NCBI RefSeq assembly: GCF_946481145.1
Contig: NZ_CAMLMJ010000001.1
Span: 248,001 to 312,000 of the forward strand
DNA: 64,000 nucleotides
Reading direction: 5' to 3'
From: an uncultured Sediminibacterium sp.
GTDB lineage: Bacteria > Bacteroidota > Bacteroidia > Chitinophagales > Chitinophagaceae
In this document: one piece after another, positions 42,801 to 52,918 of the stretch
How the letters are laid out: every line of letters begins with the position of its first letter
Position numbering within the stretch: position 1 is the stretch's first letter
Notes under the pieces: model-generated
What the model was told of the DNA's origin: nothing
The model's input: only the letters and a program-made list of their open reading frames with translations
The model's database searches: none
Program-made: the position numbers and the translations under genes

Positions 42801-45800
42801 CAAACTCATTCACTACCGTACTACATGGGTTAACAGCAGTTACCACTACATGTGTTGTTCCTTTGTTGAAGGTTTTTCCACTACCTGTTCCTGCATCGCT
42901 ACCTGTGGTTGCGCCGCTGAAACTATAGCTTAATCCCGGTGCAGGTATACCTGTTACCGACAATGGATAGTTTACTACTGCATTACATGTTGTGGCCGTT
43001 GTATTGGCCTGTACCTGTGCATTGGTATTTACAAATACCGGATTGGTACAGGTTACTTCTGCTTTCACGGTAAAGCTGTAAGCCGCTTCTGTGCAGTCGT
43101 TGTTATATACCGTTACCACTGCTGTTTGTACACCAAGTGATACTGAAGCAAAGCTCAGGGTAAAGCTGGCCGACTGACCAGGCTGTATGGTTGCTGGTAA
43201 GCTGATACCACTTCTGGTGAAGGCTGCATTGCTGATATTGATTGATGATATAGTAAGTGCGGCAGTACCGTTATTGGTAATTACATAAGTTTTACTGATT
43301 GAACTACCTGGTATGGTGCCTCCCAGATCTGTATGATCTGTTGCAGATGGTGTATTATCACCACTTACTATCTCTGTTGCATTACCACTGATGCTGATCT
43401 CTGGTGCATTTACCGTTACGGTAAAGCTACAGGTTGATTTATTACCTGCCAGATCAGTAGCTTCAAAGGTATTAGTGGTTGTACCGATCGGGAAGGTTGA
43501 ACCCGATGGCAAACCTGCTTTTTGTACAATTGATATAGATGGACCAGAACCGATACCGAAGGTTCCACAGGTGGTGCTTGCACTACCAATGCTCCATCCG
43601 GTATAATCGCCCGTTTCAAAGCTACCATTTACGAGGCTGCTGCCTGGTAAAGTGATATTGTCTAATTGTACATCTATAAAGTAATTATTTATAGTTGCAT
43701 CTACTACCTGCAAACGCACTTGCTGACCAGCATAAGCCGACAGATCGAATGTGTAGTGCGTCATAGGTGTTGATTGTGCTGCACCCGGATTTGTTTTAAA
43801 CAGGGTTGCAATGATTGCATTGGTTGAAGGATTTCTTAACTCAATAGCAATAAACTGACTTGCACTGAAACCAGATGCATAATGGTTGGTGTACTTCATG
43901 TCTAGCCCAAGTGAAATAGGTCCACTTGAAGGCAGGGTAACATTCTGGTACATATAATGGGTAGAACCACAGTTAACAAGGAATACCGCCAGTTTCTGTC
44001 CATCGGTTGGGAAGAATGTCATTGGTAAACCTGGACTGTTCTGTGTTTCCATCCTGTTGTCTGCATAGTCAAAGAACTGAGTACCGCTCGTTAATGTATG
44101 CACGCCAGATGTGCCAGATGAACAATTATCTGTTACGGTAGGCTGAGGGAATGTTACTACCGCACCACACTGGTTATTTGGTGCTATGGTGGTAATAGGT
44201 GCAGGGCAGTTGATTACCGGTGGTGTAACATCTTTCACAATCACAGTTTGTGTTTGTGTGCTGAAGTTACCTGCAGCATCCGTGTATTTCCATACGATGG
44301 TATATGTACCCTGTGTATTGTATGATAACGGACTGGTAGTGGTTGCTGTAATTTGTGCGTTACAGTTGTCCGTAGCTTTTGGTATAGTTGTTACAGTTAC
44401 TGAACACTCTCCATTGATATCAGGCAATGTAGCCACATTTGGTACAGGCGCTGTTTGATCTTTCACCGTTACCGCCTGAGTTGCCGTTGCAATATTACCT
44501 GAAGCATCTGTTACTGTCCATACCACATTGGTAGTACCGATTGGGAATACCGTTGGTGCATTATTGGTTACTGATGCTACCGAACAATTATCTGAAGTTA
44601 CCGGTGTGCCGAGGCTAATACCAGTTGCAGTACAGTTAGCACCTGCCGGTACAATAAGGTTGGCCGGTGCTGCAATTACAGGGTTTACGTTATCTGTAAC
44701 GGTTACAGTAAATGAACAGGAAGCTGTGTTGCCACAAGCATCTGTTACAGTTGCAGTAACGGTTGTTGTTCCTATCGGGAAGAATGAGCCTGATGGATGA
44801 GAATAGGTTATGGTTGGGTTAGCCGGGCCAGCCGTTACTGTTGCTGCAGGATAGCTAACATTAGCGCCACACTGGTTAGCTAAACTGTTGGCGGTAATAT
44901 TTCCAGAACAACTAATTGTTGGCAACGCATAATTACTGATCGTTACAGGTGCCGATGTAGCTGAGCAACCATTTTCATTGGTTACGGTTACTGCATAATT
45001 ACCTGCAGCGGTTGCAACAATCGACTGACTGGTTTCGCCGTTTGACCATAAATAGGTGCTGGTACCGGATGATGCTGAAGCAGGTGCGTCTGTAGAACGT
45101 GTTGGATTATTTACCATCGTTCCATTGTTTACACCAGTAGCATCGGTGATGGCATTGCCGGAAGCTTCATTGAATGAATAAGCAGCAACCAGTCCACTGG
45201 TTGATGGGCTTACCGACTGATTATAGAATGCACTAATATCTGAAGCTGTTCTTGCGAAGTTCCATACACGTACTTCATCAATTTTTCCATTGAAGAACCT
45301 TGAATTAGCACCCCCGTTAACGCCATTACCCGGACCATCATATCCACCAAAATACATATTAGCTACATTCGGCGTAAGGGTATATGGCCAGCTTGTTTGT
45401 GATGTTAATGCACCATTTACATACAGTTTAATATGATTTGATGAAAGACTTGCATCAAACACAACTGCTATATGGTACCATGTATTCAGTGAAGGTTGGA
45501 AGCCGGTGTTCCACTGAATCGGGTTGGTCCAGGTACCAAGTCTTGAATGAACAACCGATAATTTAGTTGGATCACCTGTTTCACCCATATTCACCATCCA
45601 GCCTCTGTTGTTGTTATCATCTTCAAATTTAGAAATGATGGTTCCGTATTGGTAACCATTCACTTTAATCCATGATTCAACGGTGTACTGAGAGGTGAAG
45701 TTTAAACTATTATTATGTGGTATTACAATATTATTAGATCCATTGAAATCAATAGACTTACCAAATGTTTGTCCGCCAGGAGCTGTTAATGTAACCGGGC

Positions 45801-48800
45801 TACCTGCACAAACCAATGTAGGACCAGATGTACTGATTACCGGTGTGGCTGGTAATGGATTTACTGTTACAGCTACTGCTGCGGATGTATTGCCGCATCC
45901 GGTTGCACTGGTAAGCGCAACACTATAATTTCCGGATTGTGATACAGTGATAGATTGCGTTTGCTGTCCGCTGCTCCATAAATACGAAGCGCCAGCAGGT
46001 GCAGATAGTGTTACAGAACCTCCCTCACAGAAAGTGGTTGGTCCATTAGGTGTAACAGTAACCACTGGAGTTGGGTTAACCACAAAGTTTACCAGTCTTG
46101 AAGTACCACAACCCATTGTTTCACCTTGGAAATAAGATACAACCAAATAGTTGGCATTCACTTGTTGATTGCTGCTGTTAACCGCAGTAAACGAAGGAAT
46201 CACCGCGCCTTCCCCGTTGGCTAAACCAATGTTTACAGAAGGATCGAGGTTGGTCCATTTAAAGGTAGCACCTGGTACAGAGCTGGTAATATTTATAACA
46301 GCCGATTGTGCACCATTGCACAATGTTTGTGCGGCTATCGGATCTATTACAGGTATTGGGTTCACACGAATTACAAAACTTACCGGTGTACCAGTGCAGG
46401 TATTTCCATCAACAGTAAATGATGGTGTTACTGTTATGTTGGCATACACCGGAACGGTACCTGGATTTTGTGCCGTAAATGAGGAAATATTTCCTGTACC
46501 ACTTGCACTTAAACCGATAGAAGGGTTGTCGTTTGTCCAGATATATGTTGCGCCTTCAACTGAACCTGCGAAATTGATAGCTGGTACGGCAACTCCATTA
46601 TGGCATACTTCAATATTGGTTACCGGGTTTACGGTTGGTAATGGGTTTACCGTAATGGTCGGTGTTGCTGACATCTGTTGGCTACATACAGCTCCACATA
46701 CAACATTTCCGGCAGCCCAGGTTGCAGTTCCTACAATATTGCCATTATTAGCCGATTTTGAATCAACAACTGTTGAACCATTTCCATCATCCATTTTATA
46801 CAATGCAATGAGGCCTGTTTCAGTACCGGACAAACAATTGTTCATGCCCCCAGCAATTTCTGAAGCTGAGCGAACTGTGTTCCAAACACGAACATCGTCT
46901 AATTTTCCGTTGAAGTAATTACAGCCACAACCAGTACCCTGACGACCGATAATCAGGCTTTCTGTATTATCATTGATCTGAGCAATAGGGGATGTTTTAT
47001 TGCCCACATTAACACCATTCAGGTAAAGTTTAACCGAGAGGCTGGATCCGTTATCCTGTACAGTAACTGCTACATGACTCCATGTATTAGCTGGTACAGT
47101 TACATTAGACCAGGTATCATAAGCATTTCCGGCTCCCTGATCCCAGAAATATAATCTGTTAGATGCATCTATCGCCATTCCATAACCATAAGCACCCTTC
47201 ATCAGAATATTTCTCCATTGGCCAGTGATAGCCGGGTTAACCCATGCTTCCATGGTTAACTGTCCACCTGCGCTAACATTCAGGTTTGCATTATGTGGTA
47301 TGGTTACGTAGGTTGACCCATTTAAACTAAGTGCACCTGTAGGACCAGTTTCTGCCAACACATTATAAGTAGTTGTGGCAGAAATATTTCCTGTATTGAA
47401 GTTAATAGCTGCACCGGTTCCAGCGATAGGACCTGCTATAATAGTATTATCAGCATTATTACGTAGGGTATAGTTAACGCCTAACTGAGAGGCAGCAAGT
47501 GTTATTGTTGACGACCCAGTTCCACAAATATTGATAGGTGCTGCTGTAACAGATTGATTATTGATAGTTGTTACAGTTACCGTTTTTGCTACCGAAGTAG
47601 CTTTACAGCCTCCTGCTGAAGCCACTGTTACACTGTAGCTACCTGCCGCACTTACTGTTATTGATTGAGTAGTTGCACCATTGCTCCACAGGTAACTGCT
47701 TCCCGCTGACGCAGTTAATGTTACAGATCCTCCTGCACATAAATTGGTTGATCCATTTACAGTTATTGTTGGAAGGGTTGTTACATAAGCGCCACAAGTA
47801 CCGGTATTCGTAGATCCTGAAGTTGCCCAGTTTGAACTAGTACCATTCAGTGTAAAATTATTAAGGGTACCATTTCTGTTCTTGCCACTAAAATCAGTTA
47901 AAGTAGTAACACTAGAATTGTTTTCATTTACATAGCCCTGATTGAAAGTATAATATTCTTCAAGACCATTTTGCGTAGCTGGGTTTAATAGCTGGCAATT
48001 CTTATTATTGTTAATTTCATCTGCACATAGCTCGCGGCTCCATATACGCACTTCATCAATGGTCATGGTTGCATACCTGTTATTCGGATCATTATTTGGA
48101 AAATTGCGGGTTGCGTATCGTACATCTTTCCCGATATGAATAACTGAAGCAGCATCAGTTATAATATTACCAGATACACCAGGACCAGTATGCACAAGCA
48201 CTCCGTCCACATAAAACTTAGTGCTTGTTGCACTGGATGTTGCCGCATAATGATGCCATGAGCCTGCTATTATGTTACAATTGGTTCCCCTTAAAGTACC
48301 ACCATCATTCACATAGAAAGTCATGGTGCCATTCGTATTCGGGTGCATTAACCATGAATAATTCTGATCAAGATTTGTAGGGCCCTGACCCATTACCGAC
48401 CCGAAAGGCAGGTTAGCATCGGGAGCGTACATCCAGAATTCAACTGTCATTTCTTTTTGAAAGGCTCGGAATGGATTAGCTATATCCACATAATTGAGTC
48501 GGCTATTATCTCCTGCCGGTAAGCTAGGGTCAAACTTCAAAGCACTGGCAGGTATTAACACCGGTGCAGTAACCGTAACAGTAAAGCTGGTACTTCCTGC
48601 ATTAAAATAACCTGATGCAGCCTGATTAGCAGTAATGGTAGCCGTACCCTGTGCATTCAATGTAAGTGTATTACCACTTACTGACACAACAGAAGGATTG
48701 CTGCTGGTGTAAGTAATTGCACCATTGCTATTGCTGGTAGGATTGGTAAGGGTAATAGGGCCCTGATTAAGTGCCCTTGAAATATTAGGCATCGCAGATA

Positions 48801-49902
48801 TGGTAGGAGCACTATACACCGTGATGGTAAAGTTTTGGTCGGCTGTAGCAGAACCATTGGAAACACGCACACTGACATTATTTACTCCCATTGCTGATAA
48901 TGGTGGGGTTCCGGTTAAAGAAGCACCAGTTTGTAATTTGGCTATACGGTTTCCACTATAATCTCCAAATACTAATGCACCAGTTGGCGTAATTGACATA
49001 CCCCAAACATAACTTGAGGTAGTGTAAACGGTTATAAAAGAGGAAAAGTTAGGTGTATATTTTCTTACATACTGGTACCCTGAAACATATACATTGTCGT
49101 AGGCATCTACTTTTACATCACTCGGATTTTGTAAACCTGTGACTACAGAAGTTAACACATTTGTAGCAGGATTAAACGAGTAAATGGTTCCACTTGTGTA
49201 AGATGCAACATATAAAATACCGGAAGAATTAAAACCAAGCCCGAAAGGACCGCTAATGTTGGTTATAACATCGTTTGCAACATTGTTGCTCAAATTAACC
49301 CGAATTACCTTAGACAATCCATAACCAGCAATATATAAATAACCTGCTCTGTGAGTCATCGAGAGAAAGGCAGAGCCAGAATTAGGATTTAGGTAAACAT
49401 CTGTTTCTCCTGCTCCGGGATTTGTTAAAGAGATTTTAGTGATTTTACTCCTCGAAACGGTAGAATTATAATAGTATGAAACATACAAGTAACCATCGTA
49501 TGCAAACATACCATATACGTTTCCGGATTGTCTGGTAAACCAGTTTGTAGTAGTTCCATCCGGAGCAATTTTATAAATAGCGGTGCCATTTAACTGGGTT
49601 GCATAAATATTTCCTAGATCATCGCCTGCTACACCACCTGGTGTTGAAATAGTTGAACCAAACTGTGAAGCAGTACTTTGGCCATTATTATTCAACGTTA
49701 ACCACGATGGCAATGTAAGTGCCGAGAAATTGAGCGTGTTGTTCGACGGATCAGTTGCCGATATACCATAGGTATATGGACTTCCCACTGTGGCTGTTGT
49801 TACCGGCGTAGAGGTAAAAGTTGGTTGAGCTGTTAAAACACCGATCGCCGTCGTACATGACAGCAATAACAGGCTTACTACTTTGCGTAGAGCTGATTTC
49901 AT
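39820..49902 (-). CDS. Giant T9SS-secreted multidomain adhesin-like protein (HYR, LamG, Ig-like)
   Basis: 3360 residues. Signal peptide to about 25. Cadherin-like segment (25-80). NHL/SMP-30-type propeller (about 80-335, DDLGNIYATQLNG). Ig-like (340-445). Three LamG/concanavalin modules (starting about 452, 856, 1382) separated by PKD/Ig-like pieces with SYLWSNGATTQSITV. HYR cluster (about 1660-1930). A jelly-roll-like part (about 1930-2100). An anchor-type Ig domain (about 2167). A second HYR cluster (about 2375-2870) with a near-duplicated pair. A late part with a His-rich loop near 3190. C-terminal T9SS type A sorting domain (VVVMPNPTRTFFTIKLESK, then GNYFAEFVQGNRRKTIQLIKVR). Exported and anchored on the surface, probably for adhesion or binding polysaccharide. 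Confidence 0.93.
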   Translation of the reverse strand: MKSALRKVVSLLLLSCTTAIGVLTAQPTFTSTPVTTATVGSPYTYGISATDPSNNTLNFSALTLPSWLTLNNNGQSTASQFGSTISTPGGVAGDDLGNIYATQLNGTAIYKIAPDGTTTNWFTRQSGNVYGMFAYDGYLYVSYYYNSTVSRSKITKISLTNPGAGETDVYLNPNSGSAFLSMTHRAGYLYIAGYGLSKVIRVNLSNNVANDVITNISGPFGLGFNSSGILYVASYTSGTIYSFNPATNVLTSVVTGLQNPSDVKVDAYDNVYVSGYQYVRKYTPNFSSFITVYTTSSYVWGMSITPTGALVFGDYSGNRIAKLQTGASLTGTPPLSAMGVNNVSVRVSNGSATADQNFTITVYSAPTISAMPNISRALNQGPITLTNPTSNSNGAITYTSSNPSVVSVSGNTLTLNAQGTATITANQAASGYFNAGSTSFTVTVTAPVLIPASALKFDPSLPAGDNSRLNYVDIANPFRAFQKEMTVEFWMYAPDANLPFGSVMGQGPTNLDQNYSWLMHPNTNGTMTFYVNDGGTLRGTNCNIIAGSWHHYAATSSATSTKFYVDGVLVHTGPGVSGNIITDAASVIHIGKDVRYATRNFPNNDPNNRYATMTIDEVRIWSRELCADEINNNKNCQLLNPATQNGLEEYYTFNQGYVNENNSSVTTLTDFSGKNRNGTLNNFTLNGTSSNWATSGSTNTGTCGAYVTTLPTITVNGSTNLCAGGSVTLTASAGSSYLWSNGATTQSITVSAAGSYSVTVASAGGCKATSVAKTVTVTTINNQSVTAAPINICGTGSSTITLAASQLGVNYTLRNNADNTIIAGPIAGTGAAINFNTGNISATTTYNVLAETGPTGALSLNGSTYVTIPHNANLNVSAGGQLTMEAWVNPAITGQWRNILMKGAYGYGMAIDASNRLYFWDQGAGNAYDTWSNVTVPANTWSHVAVTVQDNGSSLSVKLYLNGVNVGNKTSPIAQINDNTESLIIGRQGTGCGCNYFNGKLDDVRVWNTVRSASEIAGGMNNCLSGTETGLIALYKMDDGNGSTVVDSKSANNGNIVGTATWAAGNVVCGAVCSQQMSATPTITVNPLPTVNPVTNIEVCHNGVAVPAINFAGSVEGATYIWTNDNPSIGLSASGTGNISSFTAQNPGTVPVYANITVTPSFTVDGNTCTGTPVSFVIRVNPIPVIDPIAAQTLCNGAQSAVINITSSVPGATFKWTNLDPSVNIGLANGEGAVIPSFTAVNSSNQQVNANYLVVSYFQGETMGCGTSRLVNFVVNPTPVVTVTPNGPTTFCEGGSVTLSAPAGASYLWSSGQQTQSITVSQSGNYSVALTSATGCGNTSAAVAVTVNPLPATPVISTSGPTLVCAGSPVTLTAPGGQTFGKSIDFNGSNNIVIPHNNSLNFTSQYTVESWIKVNGYQYGTIISKFEDDNNNRGWMVNMGETGDPTKLSVVHSRLGTWTNPIQWNTGFQPSLNTWYHIAVVFDASLSSNHIKLYVNGALTSQTSWPYTLTPNVANMYFGGYDGPGNGVNGGANSRFFNGKIDEVRVWNFARTASDISAFYNQSVSPSTSGLVAAYSFNEASGNAITDATGVNNGTMVNNPTRSTDAPASASSGTSTYLWSNGETSQSIVATAAGNYAVTVTNENGCSATSAPVTISNYALPTISCSGNITANSLANQCGANVSYPAATVTAGPANPTITYSHPSGSFFPIGTTTVTATVTDACGNTASCSFTVTVTDNVNPVIAAPANLIVPAGANCTATGISLGTPVTSDNCSVASVTNNAPTVFPIGTTNVVWTVTDASGNIATATQAVTVKDQTAPVPNVATLPDINGECSVTVTTIPKATDNCNAQITATTTSPLSYNTQGTYTIVWKYTDAAGNFSTQTQTVIVKDVTPPVINCPAPITTIAPNNQCGAVVTFPQPTVTDNCSSGTSGVHTLTSGTQFFDYADNRMETQNSPGLPMTFFPTDGQKLAVFLVNCGSTHYMYQNVTLPSSGPISLGLDMKYTNHYASGFSASQFIAIELRNPSTNAIIATLFKTNPGAAQSTPMTHYTFDLSAYAGQQVRLQVVDATINNYFIDVQLDNITLPGSSLVNGSFETGDYTGWSIGSASTTCGTFGIGSGPSISIVQKAGLPSGSTFPIGTTTNTFEATDLAGNKSTCSFTVTVNAPEISISGNATEIVSGDNTPSATDHTDLGGTIPGSSISKTYVITNNGTAALTISSINISNAAFTRSGISLPATIQPGQSASFTLSFASVSLGVQTAVVTVYNNDCTEAAYSFTVKAEVTCTNPVFVNTNAQVQANTTATTCNAVVNYPLSVTGIPAPGLSYSFSGATTGSDAGTGSGKTFNKGTTHVVVTAVNPCSTVVNEFDVIVSDITPPIAIAQNLVVNLDANGAASVTAALINNGSSDNCGIASISLSKTSFGCNNVGTNNVILTVTDVNGNVSTATAVVTVVDDIKPSITAPAMVSVVNTPGSCMAAVNLGTPETSDNCGVASVTNNAPALFPVGTTIVRWTVTDIHGNVTDTATQEVVVIDNENPTITVSNISVNNDATKCFATVTVDQPETADNCGVSSVVGVRSDNQPLTATYPVGTTTITWTVTDIHGNIKTAVQTIVVTDNEKPSITAPAMVSVVNTPGLCTASVNLGTPVTSDNCGVATVTNNAPALFPVGTTIVRWTVTDIHGNVTDTATQEVVVIDNENPTITVNNISVNNDAGKCGATVAISLPETADNCGVATVMGVRSDNKLLTEDYPVGTTIITWTVRDVNGNVKTATQTIVVTDNEKPVIACAANQVFCANTGGNTQYTVPVLNQSDNCGIASTTYTVTGATNRTGNGTNASGSFAIGTSTVTYTVTDIHGNVSTCSFTVTINPLPVASIAAPTADAFCNQFTLTANSTLSGPFTYQWMFGNNTKATTQQLSLGLTDADGVYSVYTTDANGCRSELPATYNYQKQTLVSSYTILATKEVKLGQYDKVESGSVGVMSSRGEAEFEKYSSVTGAGSFVKAPRIDTDKGVTINSKIYGVASVTLPTMQYNVSNTRYLQDKTINSNVTATVSGNYDEVTLKKGSNVTLTGTVFGKIKLEEGASVRFTSTTIDVAEIQIEKGPKNGGYSYIRFAPNTSIRVSKKVTIGSDVIVNPEAYQVTFYMADNRRDEEKFHVKGDDTRITANIILPDGKLKVTGGNYGDDKCDHRPHSANSCRHRGHGHHDCDHRGHGDKDCRDDVYMTGLFIAEEVESEGKNVIWNSFSCGAGSAPVDAVVSSNNKATVTEESSSLKLQAASKSEEELKVVVMPNPTRTFFTIKLESKYDAPVTMRMVDASGRVVESRTQIGSNSTIQVGHNYNAGNYFAEFVQGNRRKTIQLIKVR
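41570..42540. repeat. Internal ~480-bp tandem duplication encoding two HYR modules
   Basis: Two consecutive copies of about 160 residues share long identical runs such as KPSITAPAMVSVVNTPG and TNNAPALFPVGTTIVRWTVT, including the following HYR module (NENPTITV-NISVNNDA). A recent gene-internal duplication. Most likely a site of length variation. Confidence 0.8.
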
Positions 49903-50130
49903 AATAGTTAGTTTGGTTGTACAAAACGTTATCCGCAGATAATCGTCTGATTCAAATAATCACCTGGTAATGATCTTTTCGGGGATATTGGATATGTATG
50001 TGATGCTGAATAGCTACGAAATAATGGTTCGCAACCATTCGAAATCATATGAAAATTATAAAGAGGGAAGCGCAACTTTGAATAAATGGTACCAAATGCA
50101 ACAAAAAGGGTATGAAATATAAATATGATA

Positions 50131-52095
50131 CTATGCCTTAAGCCTGCTTTGAGGAATATTGAAAATAAAAGATGTTCCGTTATTGACTTCGCATCTAACA
50201 GTGCCTTTTAGCTGACGCGTTAATTCCCGTATAATCAGGAAGCCTAAGGATTCGGACTTATGTTCTTCAAATGAGAAAGGCAATCCTCTGCCATTATCCC
50301 TGACTATAATAGTTAATATCTCATTCGAATTAGACTCGCAGGAAATGGTAATCGTGCCTTGCTGATTTTCATCAAATGCATATTTCAATGCATTGGTGAT
50401 TACTTCGTTTAGTATGAGACCTAATGGAACAGACCTTTCAATATCAAATTCAAACTGTTCTGCCGGTGCGGTGCAGATCAGTTCAATATGGCCTTTATTA
50501 TATAATTGCCGCAGATCGCTGTATAGTTCACGGATATAGTCTGTAAAAGATACGGTACTCAGGTCATCAAATGCATAGAGGTTTTGGTGTATCAATGAAA
50601 TGGCTTTTACCCTTTTCTGACTCGCCATCAATGCATCAATAGCTTTCTGGTCAGTCATGGTAGCGGCCTGCAGGTTCAGCAAGCTCGATACTACCTGAAG
50701 GTTGTTTTTAACCCGGTGGTGTATCTCTTTTAATAAAATATCTTTCTCCTCGTTCTGTCTTTCGATCAGCTGTTTCTGGTTTTCGAGTACCTGGTTTTTC
50801 TGTTTGATTTTTCTATTAGCAAAAATGATGAACAAGGCGGCAAGTAATAAAACACAGGCAACGGCAGCAACAAAGAGATTACTATTGCGCAATCTTGCGT
50901 TTAAGGACTTCAGCTCAACATTCTCTTTTGCCTGTAATGTTTCTTTCATCCTGTTCTCTGCATCAGCGATGGTTTTTTCTTTGTTCTCATTGAAGATGCT
51001 GTCGTTCCAATATTTATACTGCTTAAAGAACAGCATGGCACTGTCCAACTGTCCGCGCTTTTCCGCTACTTCAGATAATACCTTATTGGCATTTCGCAGG
51101 AATAGTTTCGACTTATATTGTTGGGCCAGGTATAAGAGTGTTCTTCCAAAATCACTGGCTTTATTATACTGGTTACTTTCAATATAAAGGTTGGATAAGG
51201 CGGATAATACGATGAGTTTATTGTCTTTTGTTTTTAAGCTATCGAGAATCTGGTAGGCTTGCAACAGGTATTGTTCGGCTTCTTTGTAGGATTTAAGTTT
51301 GGTGAGGATCTCTCCAATATCTGTTGCACAGGTTGCATACACATAACCTTTGGTCTTTACTTTATTCAGGTATCCAATAGATATGTTGGCTTCCAATTTG
51401 GCGGAATCGGGTTTGCCCACCATCATATATTCTTTGGCCATATTGGAATGAATCATTCCGGCATATTGCCAGTTTTCCCTGGGTAATACTTCTTTCAAAG
51501 CCTTCTCATAAAAGGGTCGGGTAAAACTGATGGGTCTTCCGGCATCTGAGTAGGCTTCTGCCATACAGTTGGCACTGAAGGCAATCATTTCAGAGCTTTT
51601 GCTTTCTTCGGCGGCTTTATTTGCTTCTAAAAAATACTGTATGGCTTTATCGAAATCAGCTTTATCCTGGTACATGCCCCCTATCAGGTTCAGGATGGAT
51701 GACTCATAATATTTACTTTTTGCCTTCTTAGCATAGAACATCGACAGTTCATACATTTTAAGACAACCTTCGATATCCTGGTTCACCACTTTTACAAAAC
51801 CCTTGATGCGGTAAGCCTCTGCCAGTCTCAGGTAATCGTTGCTACTGTTCGCAATCATTACCATACTATCTGCCAGTTCTACTGCTTTTGGCTGATTGGA
51901 AAAACGCATTTCCCAACCCAGTATTCCATAAAGCCTGCATCGGGTTGTGTCGCTTTTCGCCTGGTTTATTTGTTGTCTTATTTGTTCGGTATCTACATAA
52001 TTATATTGTGCCTTTGATTCCGTCAGGAATAAAAAGCAACAAATCAAAGCAGGTGTAAGCCTGACTTTGGAGCATATCGACAACAATTGTAACAT
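50131..52095 (-). CDS. Sensor histidine kinase with TPR-type sensor (HisKA_2)
   Basis: The ATG at 52095 gives MLQLLSICSKVRLTPALICCFLFLTESKAQ, a signal peptide. Upstream starts at 52170 and 52179 are possible but spoil it. Periplasmic TPR repeats (about 40-370), one membrane helix (LFVAAVACVLLLAALFIIFA, about 405), a coiled link, HisKA_2 with EIHHRVKNNLQVVSSLLNLQA (about 460), and an HATPase with LGLILNEVITNALKYAF (about 565) and VRDNGRGLPFSFEEH. It follows the LytTR regulator gene and should phosphorylate it. Signal unknown. Confidence 0.9.
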   Translation of the reverse strand: MLQLLSICSKVRLTPALICCFLFLTESKAQYNYVDTEQIRQQINQAKSDTTRCRLYGILGWEMRFSNQPKAVELADSMVMIANSSNDYLRLAEAYRIKGFVKVVNQDIEGCLKMYELSMFYAKKAKSKYYESSILNLIGGMYQDKADFDKAIQYFLEANKAAEESKSSEMIAFSANCMAEAYSDAGRPISFTRPFYEKALKEVLPRENWQYAGMIHSNMAKEYMMVGKPDSAKLEANISIGYLNKVKTKGYVYATCATDIGEILTKLKSYKEAEQYLLQAYQILDSLKTKDNKLIVLSALSNLYIESNQYNKASDFGRTLLYLAQQYKSKLFLRNANKVLSEVAEKRGQLDSAMLFFKQYKYWNDSIFNENKEKTIADAENRMKETLQAKENVELKSLNARLRNSNLFVAAVACVLLLAALFIIFANRKIKQKNQVLENQKQLIERQNEEKDILLKEIHHRVKNNLQVVSSLLNLQAATMTDQKAIDALMASQKRVKAISLIHQNLYAFDDLSTVSFTDYIRELYSDLRQLYNKGHIELICTAPAEQFEFDIERSVPLGLILNEVITNALKYAFDENQQGTITISCESNSNEILTIIVRDNGRGLPFSFEEHKSESLGFLIIRELTRQLKGTVRCEVNNGTSFIFNIPQSRLKA

Positions 52096-52183
52096 GGTGG
52101 TCTGTAAATATGCAGTAAATGCGAGGATCGGGCAAAAAACAGGTACCAACTGCCTTATTTTGGGTACCATTTGGCTCAAAAGG

Positions 52184-52918
52184 CTATAAAATTCTTTTTA
52201 TACAGGCAAAAAAATCGTCTTTATACATTCGGCTGAGTGGTATTTCCTTTCCGTTGATGGTGATATCTGTATGTGAAAAAGCATCTACTTTATTGAGGTT
52301 AATCATATATGATTTATGTACCTGTAAAAATTTAGCATCTGATACATGTTGTTGAAAGTCGCGGAAATTTGAGCGTATAATATGTTTACCTTTTTCGGAT
52401 ATAATATAGAGGTAGTTATGTTCTGATTCGATCCACTGTATATCATCAATATTAACCCGAACAAAATTTTTATCGTTCTTTATAAACAGGGCATCTTTAC
52501 AAACTACTGCAGTATTTTCCTGTTCTATTATATCCTGTCCGCTGTAATTACTCAGTGCCACTTCAATAGCGGTATACAGGTCATTCGATTCGAAGGGTTT
52601 CAGGAGATAGCCATTGGGTTTGGTTCCCAAGGCATCATCCATGGTTTTTTTATCTGAATGTGAGGTTACATATATAAATGGTATCCGGTATTGTTGTTGT
52701 AATAAGGCCGAGAGGTCAATACCGGTTTTGGTATCATTCAGGGTAATATCTAGTAGTACCAGATCCGGTTTATTTTGTTCAATGGATTGAACAGCGGAAG
52801 CATAACTATTTACATTGGGTATTATATCATAGCCCAGGTTAAGCAGCATACGCTCCATATCCATAGCTACAAGCGACTCATCTTCAACAATGAGTATACG
52901 GCATGGTTGCATCAGCAA
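52184..52918 (-). CDS. LytTR-type response regulator
   Basis: 244 residues. Receiver domain ILIVEDESLVAMDMERML with the phospho-acceptor Asp in LVLLDITLN (about 55), T/K residues YVTSHSDKKTMDDALGTKPNGYLLKPF, then a LytTR DNA-binding domain (about 140-240, IDDIQWIESEHNYLYIISEKGKHIIRSN, FLQVHKSYMINLNKVDAF). First gene of a two-component operon with the TPR kinase. Confidence 0.93.
   Translation of the reverse strand: MLMQPCRILIVEDESLVAMDMERMLLNLGYDIIPNVNSYASAVQSIEQNKPDLVLLDITLNDTKTGIDLSALLQQQYRIPFIYVTSHSDKKTMDDALGTKPNGYLLKPFESNDLYTAIEVALSNYSGQDIIEQENTAVVCKDALFIKNDKNFVRVNIDDIQWIESEHNYLYIISEKGKHIIRSNFRDFQQHVSDAKFLQVHKSYMINLNKVDAFSHTDITINGKEIPLSRMYKDDFFACIKRIL

Noticed and set aside
41720..46918. 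Long plus-strand frames (for example 41720-42148, 42263-42928, 46169-46918)
   Set aside because: Shadows of the 3360-aa gene. Their repeats mirror the HYR repeats on the other strand.
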